A stretch of DNA of 8,977 nucleotides, taken from contig CALBGP010000007.1 of NCBI GenBank assembly GCA_937892845.1, positions 1-8,977 on the forward strand. Direction: 5' to 3'. Below are positions 6,842 through 8,977 of this stretch, piece by piece. Below the pieces are notes generated by a model. The model saw only the letters and a program-made list of their open reading frames with translations, was not told the origin of the DNA and ran no database searches. A program made the translations under genes and the position numbers. The number at the start of each line of letters is the position of its first letter. Position 1 is the first letter of the stretch. This DNA is from an uncultured Eggerthellaceae bacterium (GTDB taxonomy: Bacteria; Actinomycetota; Coriobacteriia; Coriobacteriales; Eggerthellaceae).

Positions 6842-7288
6842 CTATTTCAAACCAGAGAGCGCATCCTGGAATTCCTCAAGGGTTTTGAAGTCCTTATACA
6901 CGCTGGCGAATCGAACATATGCGACCTCGTCTAACGCACGGAGCCGCGCCATCACCATATCCCCAAGATCCTTAGAACGAATTTCAGCACGGCCCTTATT
7001 CCGGAGTTCGGATTCAATATCGGAAATGAGCTCTGAAATCCGATCGGAAGAAACAGCTCGTTTGGCACACGCTATGCTGATACCCCGAAACAATTTTTCC
7101 CGGTCGAACACCTCGCTGGAACCATCAGACTTGACCACCAGGAGCGGGTTATCCCCCCAGCGCTCATAAGTGGTGAAGCGATTACCGCACTGAAGGCACT
7201 CTCGACGACGTCTGATGGAATTGAACTCCTCGGAAGGACGGGAATCAACAACTTTGGACTCGGAATAGCCGCAAGCAGGACAACGCAT
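6842..7288 (-). CDS. nrdR: Transcriptional repressor NrdR
   Basis: NrdR is the zinc-ribbon, nucleotide-sensing repressor of ribonucleotide reductase genes. With the ATG at 7288 it has 148 aa, close to the family norm. The N-terminal zinc ribbon uses Cys 3, 6, 31 and 34 (MRCPACG and CLQCGNRFTTYE), with a basic RRRR stretch between for DNA contact. An ATP-cone follows at about 49-139, beginning VVKSDGS and ending in VRFASVYKDF, where ATP or dATP binding sets the oligomeric state. AGGAG lies 6 bases before the ATG. The frame is open back to 7387, but those 33 residues have no ribosome site and resemble no NrdR. It precedes dut, so both genes act on deoxynucleotide supply. No nrd target genes or clear NrdR box are in the window. 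Confidence 0.96.
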   Translation of the reverse strand: MRCPACGYSESKVVDSRPSEEFNSIRRRRECLQCGNRFTTYERWGDNPLLVVKSDGSSEVFDREKLFRGISIACAKRAVSSDRISELISDIESELRNKGRAEIRSKDLGDMVMARLRALDEVAYVRFASVYKDFKTLEEFQDALSGLK

Positions 7289-7323
7289 GTATGCTCCTAA
7301 CATCAGTATGCGGCGAAGCATAC
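7289..7323 (-). promoter_or_regulatory. nrdR leader with competing GTATGC/GCATAC pairings
   Basis: On the plus strand GTATGC occurs at 7289-7294 and 7306-7311, and its complement GCATAC at 7318-7323. In an nrdR transcript the upstream copy can pair with the middle copy (6-base loop) or with the copy between the AGGAG ribosome site and the ATG. The second pairing would cover the ribosome site. Six-base stems are short, so this may be chance or DNA-level operator repeats. Confidence 0.3.
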
Positions 7324-7396
7324 CATAGTTCAGAGAATTCGAATGCAGGCAAGAGGCTGGCGCAACAACACAACACCGACCGACCATAGAATAGAA

Positions 7397-7430
7397 AGGG
7401 CGGCTTCAGTCCAAATGGTCAAGCCGCCCT
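7397..7430 (-). terminator. Terminator of the symporter gene
   Basis: A perfect 10-bp stem (AGGGCGGCTT at 7397-7406, AAGCCGCCCT at 7421-7430) with a 14-base loop starts about 20 bases after the symporter stop. On the minus strand it is followed by TTCTATTCT, a moderate T-rich tail. It separates the symporter from nrdR, so nrdR needs its own promoter in 7289-7396; no convincing one was found. Confidence 0.8.
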
Positions 7431-7450
7431 GCACCAATAAGAAACGAAAA

Positions 7451-8770
7451 CTATGCGGCTTGAGCCTTACGTTCCTCGGCGCGCTTCTGCATCGCGTCGA
7501 CGCAAAGCGCAACCGCACCATCGCCGGTGACGTTAACCGCAGTACGCATCATATCGAGGACGCGATCAACGCCTGCAACCAGAGCAATGCCCTCAACGGG
7601 AAGACCCACGGAAACAAGAACCATCGCAAGCATGATCATACCGGACCCAGGAACACCAGCAGTGCCGATAGAAGCCAAAACGGCAGTCAAAACGATGGTG
7701 ACCTGTTGACCGATGGTTAGATCGAAGCCGAAAACCTGCGCGATGAAAATGGCGCAAACACCCTGATAGATGGCCGTACCGTCCATATTGATGGTAGCGC
7801 CCAAGGGCAAAACGAAGCTGGAGATCTCTTTAGAACAACCCATTTTCGTCGAGCAGTCCATATTGACAGGAAGCGTACCCACCGAAGAGGCGGAAGCAAA
7901 GGCAAAGGCGAAAGCAGGAAGCTGCCCTTTGAAAAACTTCATGGGGTTCATTTTGGCGAAAATCTTCAACACGCCGGAATACACGACAACCACATGCAAA
8001 AGCATGGCCACATATGCAACGACAATCAACCACAACAGAGGAAGAAGGATGTCAGGACCATTGCTGGCGATCACAGGAGCAATAAGGCCGAAAACGCCGA
8101 AAGGAGCAAAGCAGATGATGCCATGCATGACCTTGATGCAAACCTCGGACATACCATCAATGAAATCAGCAACCGGCTTAGCCTTCTTTCCGGCAGCAAT
8201 GACACCGAAACCGAAGAACAATGCGATAACGATTATCTGAAGCATGGAAGCATCAGACATGGGCTGCACGAAATTAGAGGGGAAAATGGCCACGATAGTA
8301 TCAATGAACGAGGGTGCTTCTTTAGCCTCGTAGGTAAGCTCACCGACGGGCAGCGTGTAATTCGCGCCGACATTCATAAGGTTCGCAAAGAAAAGGCCGA
8401 GCGTGACAGCGAAGGCGGTGGTGATCATGTAAAACAAAACAGTCTTTCCGCCGATGGCACCCACCTTGCGAATATCTTGTAGAGAAATGACGCCCGCCAT
8501 GATGGAAAACACAACAAGGGGGACGACAATCATCTTGATAAGATTCAGAAATATAGTTCCGATAGGCTTTATATAGGTATCCGCAACCTCAGGGGCCCCC
8601 TGAAGAGCAAGACCACATGCAACACCCAAGATCAGGGCAATGAAAATCCACGTAGTGAGGGAAAGACGCTTATACCACGGCTTGACGGCATTGCCATCCG
8701 CAATCTCCTTCGCCTCATGCTTCGCGTCTTCGACAAGTTCCTTGAAATCGGGATCTTGAGTTTCCGACAT
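7451..8770 (-). CDS. Dicarboxylate/amino acid:cation symporter (SLC1/DAACS), probably glutamate/aspartate
   Basis: A 439-aa inner-membrane protein that imports acidic amino acids or dicarboxylates with Na+ or H+. The charged N-terminus (about 1-37) is cytoplasmic, and the first helix starts near residue 39. Family landmarks follow: the serine-rich hairpin FASASSVGTLP (291-301), the ion-binding NMDGT (328-332), the second hairpin GTAGVPGSG (369-377) and the last helix DRVLDMMRTAVNVTGD (402-417). Asp 406, Arg 409, Thr 410 and Asn 413 match the substrate contacts of aspartate transporters such as Glt(Ph), and Asp 402 and Asp 417 match its ion ligands. These favour glutamate/aspartate over the DctA type. 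The ATG at 8770 has AAAGGAG 5 bases upstream; an ATG at 8785 is in frame but lacks a site. It appears monocistronic. Substrate and coupling ion are inferred. Confidence 0.95.
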   Translation of the reverse strand: MSETQDPDFKELVEDAKHEAKEIADGNAVKPWYKRLSLTTWIFIALILGVACGLALQGAPEVADTYIKPIGTIFLNLIKMIVVPLVVFSIMAGVISLQDIRKVGAIGGKTVLFYMITTAFAVTLGLFFANLMNVGANYTLPVGELTYEAKEAPSFIDTIVAIFPSNFVQPMSDASMLQIIVIALFFGFGVIAAGKKAKPVADFIDGMSEVCIKVMHGIICFAPFGVFGLIAPVIASNGPDILLPLLWLIVVAYVAMLLHVVVVYSGVLKIFAKMNPMKFFKGQLPAFAFAFASASSVGTLPVNMDCSTKMGCSKEISSFVLPLGATINMDGTAIYQGVCAIFIAQVFGFDLTIGQQVTIVLTAVLASIGTAGVPGSGMIMLAMVLVSVGLPVEGIALVAGVDRVLDMMRTAVNVTGDGAVALCVDAMQKRAEERKAQAA

Positions 8771-8828
8771 ATCAACTCCTTTCACAATGACCCGAACATA
8801 TTACACGCATCAATCGACAAAATGCGCA

Positions 8829-8866
8829 AATGTTACATTCATCGAGGTGAAAGGTGTATTTTCACC
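8829..8866. promoter_or_regulatory. Two short dyads upstream of the symporter gene
   Basis: AATGTTACATT (8829-8839) is an odd palindrome, and GGTGAAA (8846-8852) with TTTCACC (8860-8866) is a perfect 7-bp inverted repeat with a 7-base centre. Both lie 59-96 bases upstream of the symporter ATG, a usual place for operators. No clear sigma-70 promoter was found nearby; TAATAT in the minus strand closer to the gene is a weak -10. The binding proteins are unknown. Confidence 0.35.
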
Positions 8867-8884
8867 GCAATCAAGACACGGCTG

Positions 8885-8918
8885 AAAAAAAGCCGCACCC
8901 TGGGACAGAGGATGCGGC
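8885..8918 (-). terminator. Terminator for a leftward gene lying beyond the right end
   Basis: GCCGCA (8892-8897) pairs with TGCGGC (8913-8918), extended by three further pairs after one mismatch. On the minus strand it is followed by seven Ts and then CAGC. It points leftward, yet no minus-strand gene ends between it and the window edge, and only 5 bases separate it from the right repeat. Confidence 0.75.
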
Positions 8919-8923
8919 ATCTC

Positions 8924-8977
8924 GGGTTAGCGGACAAAATGTGTGTCTGCTCAATTATTCAACCGAGTATGGATATG
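8924..8977 (-). repeat. Right arm of the 54-bp perfect terminal inverted repeat
   Basis: Exact reverse complement of bases 1-54, ending on the last base of the window. The outward-reading sequence begins GGGTTAGCGGACAAAATGTG and contains an imperfect dyad, GCGGACA (8930-8936) with TGTCTGC (8944-8950), one G.T pair. An outward frame from the ATG at 8939-8941 stays open to the edge for 13 codons, too short to identify. It may be the end of an insertion sequence or another dispersed repeat; no transposase is visible. Confidence 0.95.

Overview
The window reads as a stretch of bacterial chromosome with core housekeeping genes. Coding density is high, base composition is moderately GC-rich by eye, and GTG starts are common. 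The ileS-lspA-rluD order, an nrdR-dut pair, a DegV protein and a Pro/Gln/Tyr-rich small membrane protein would suit an actinobacterium, possibly class Coriobacteriia. That placement comes from memory of protein style and gene order, not from a search, and is only moderately sure.

Layout, left to right. Positions 1-54 are one arm of a perfect inverted repeat whose other arm is 8924-8977, so the whole 8,977-bp window is bounded by it. Next, on the minus strand, come a terminator (89-119) and a small Pro/Gln-rich membrane protein (144-587). A second minus-strand terminator (615-644) closes the operon ileS (2348-5188), lspA (1666-2355), rluD (720-1673), which is transcribed right to left. Both gene junctions in this operon can be read as 8-bp overlaps in which a GTG start precedes the upstream stop, suggesting translational coupling. 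A 255-bp divergent region separates ileS from a plus-strand DegV-family gene (5444-6313). A strong two-way terminator (6323-6358) lies between that gene and the convergent minus-strand pair nrdR (6842-7288) and dut (6370-6816). Another minus-strand terminator (7397-7430) ends an SLC1-type glutamate/aspartate (or dicarboxylate) symporter gene (7451-8770). The remaining 150 bp before the right repeat hold two short dyads and a minus-strand terminator whose gene is not in the window.

Functional links. IleS charges tRNA-Ile, LspA cleaves lipoprotein signal peptides, and the RluD-like enzyme modifies rRNA; this is a translation and envelope growth operon. NrdR represses ribonucleotide reductase genes and dUTPase removes dUTP while supplying dUMP, so nrdR-dut is a nucleotide-pool unit. 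No stretch over 300 bp lacks a gene. No tRNA, rRNA, CRISPR array, T-box or transposase gene was seen. The most unusual signal is the pair of end repeats. They fit either two inverted copies of a longer repeat or mobile element, or a contig cut at a repeat shared by both flanks; the sequence alone cannot separate these. I see no convincing new biological system in the window.
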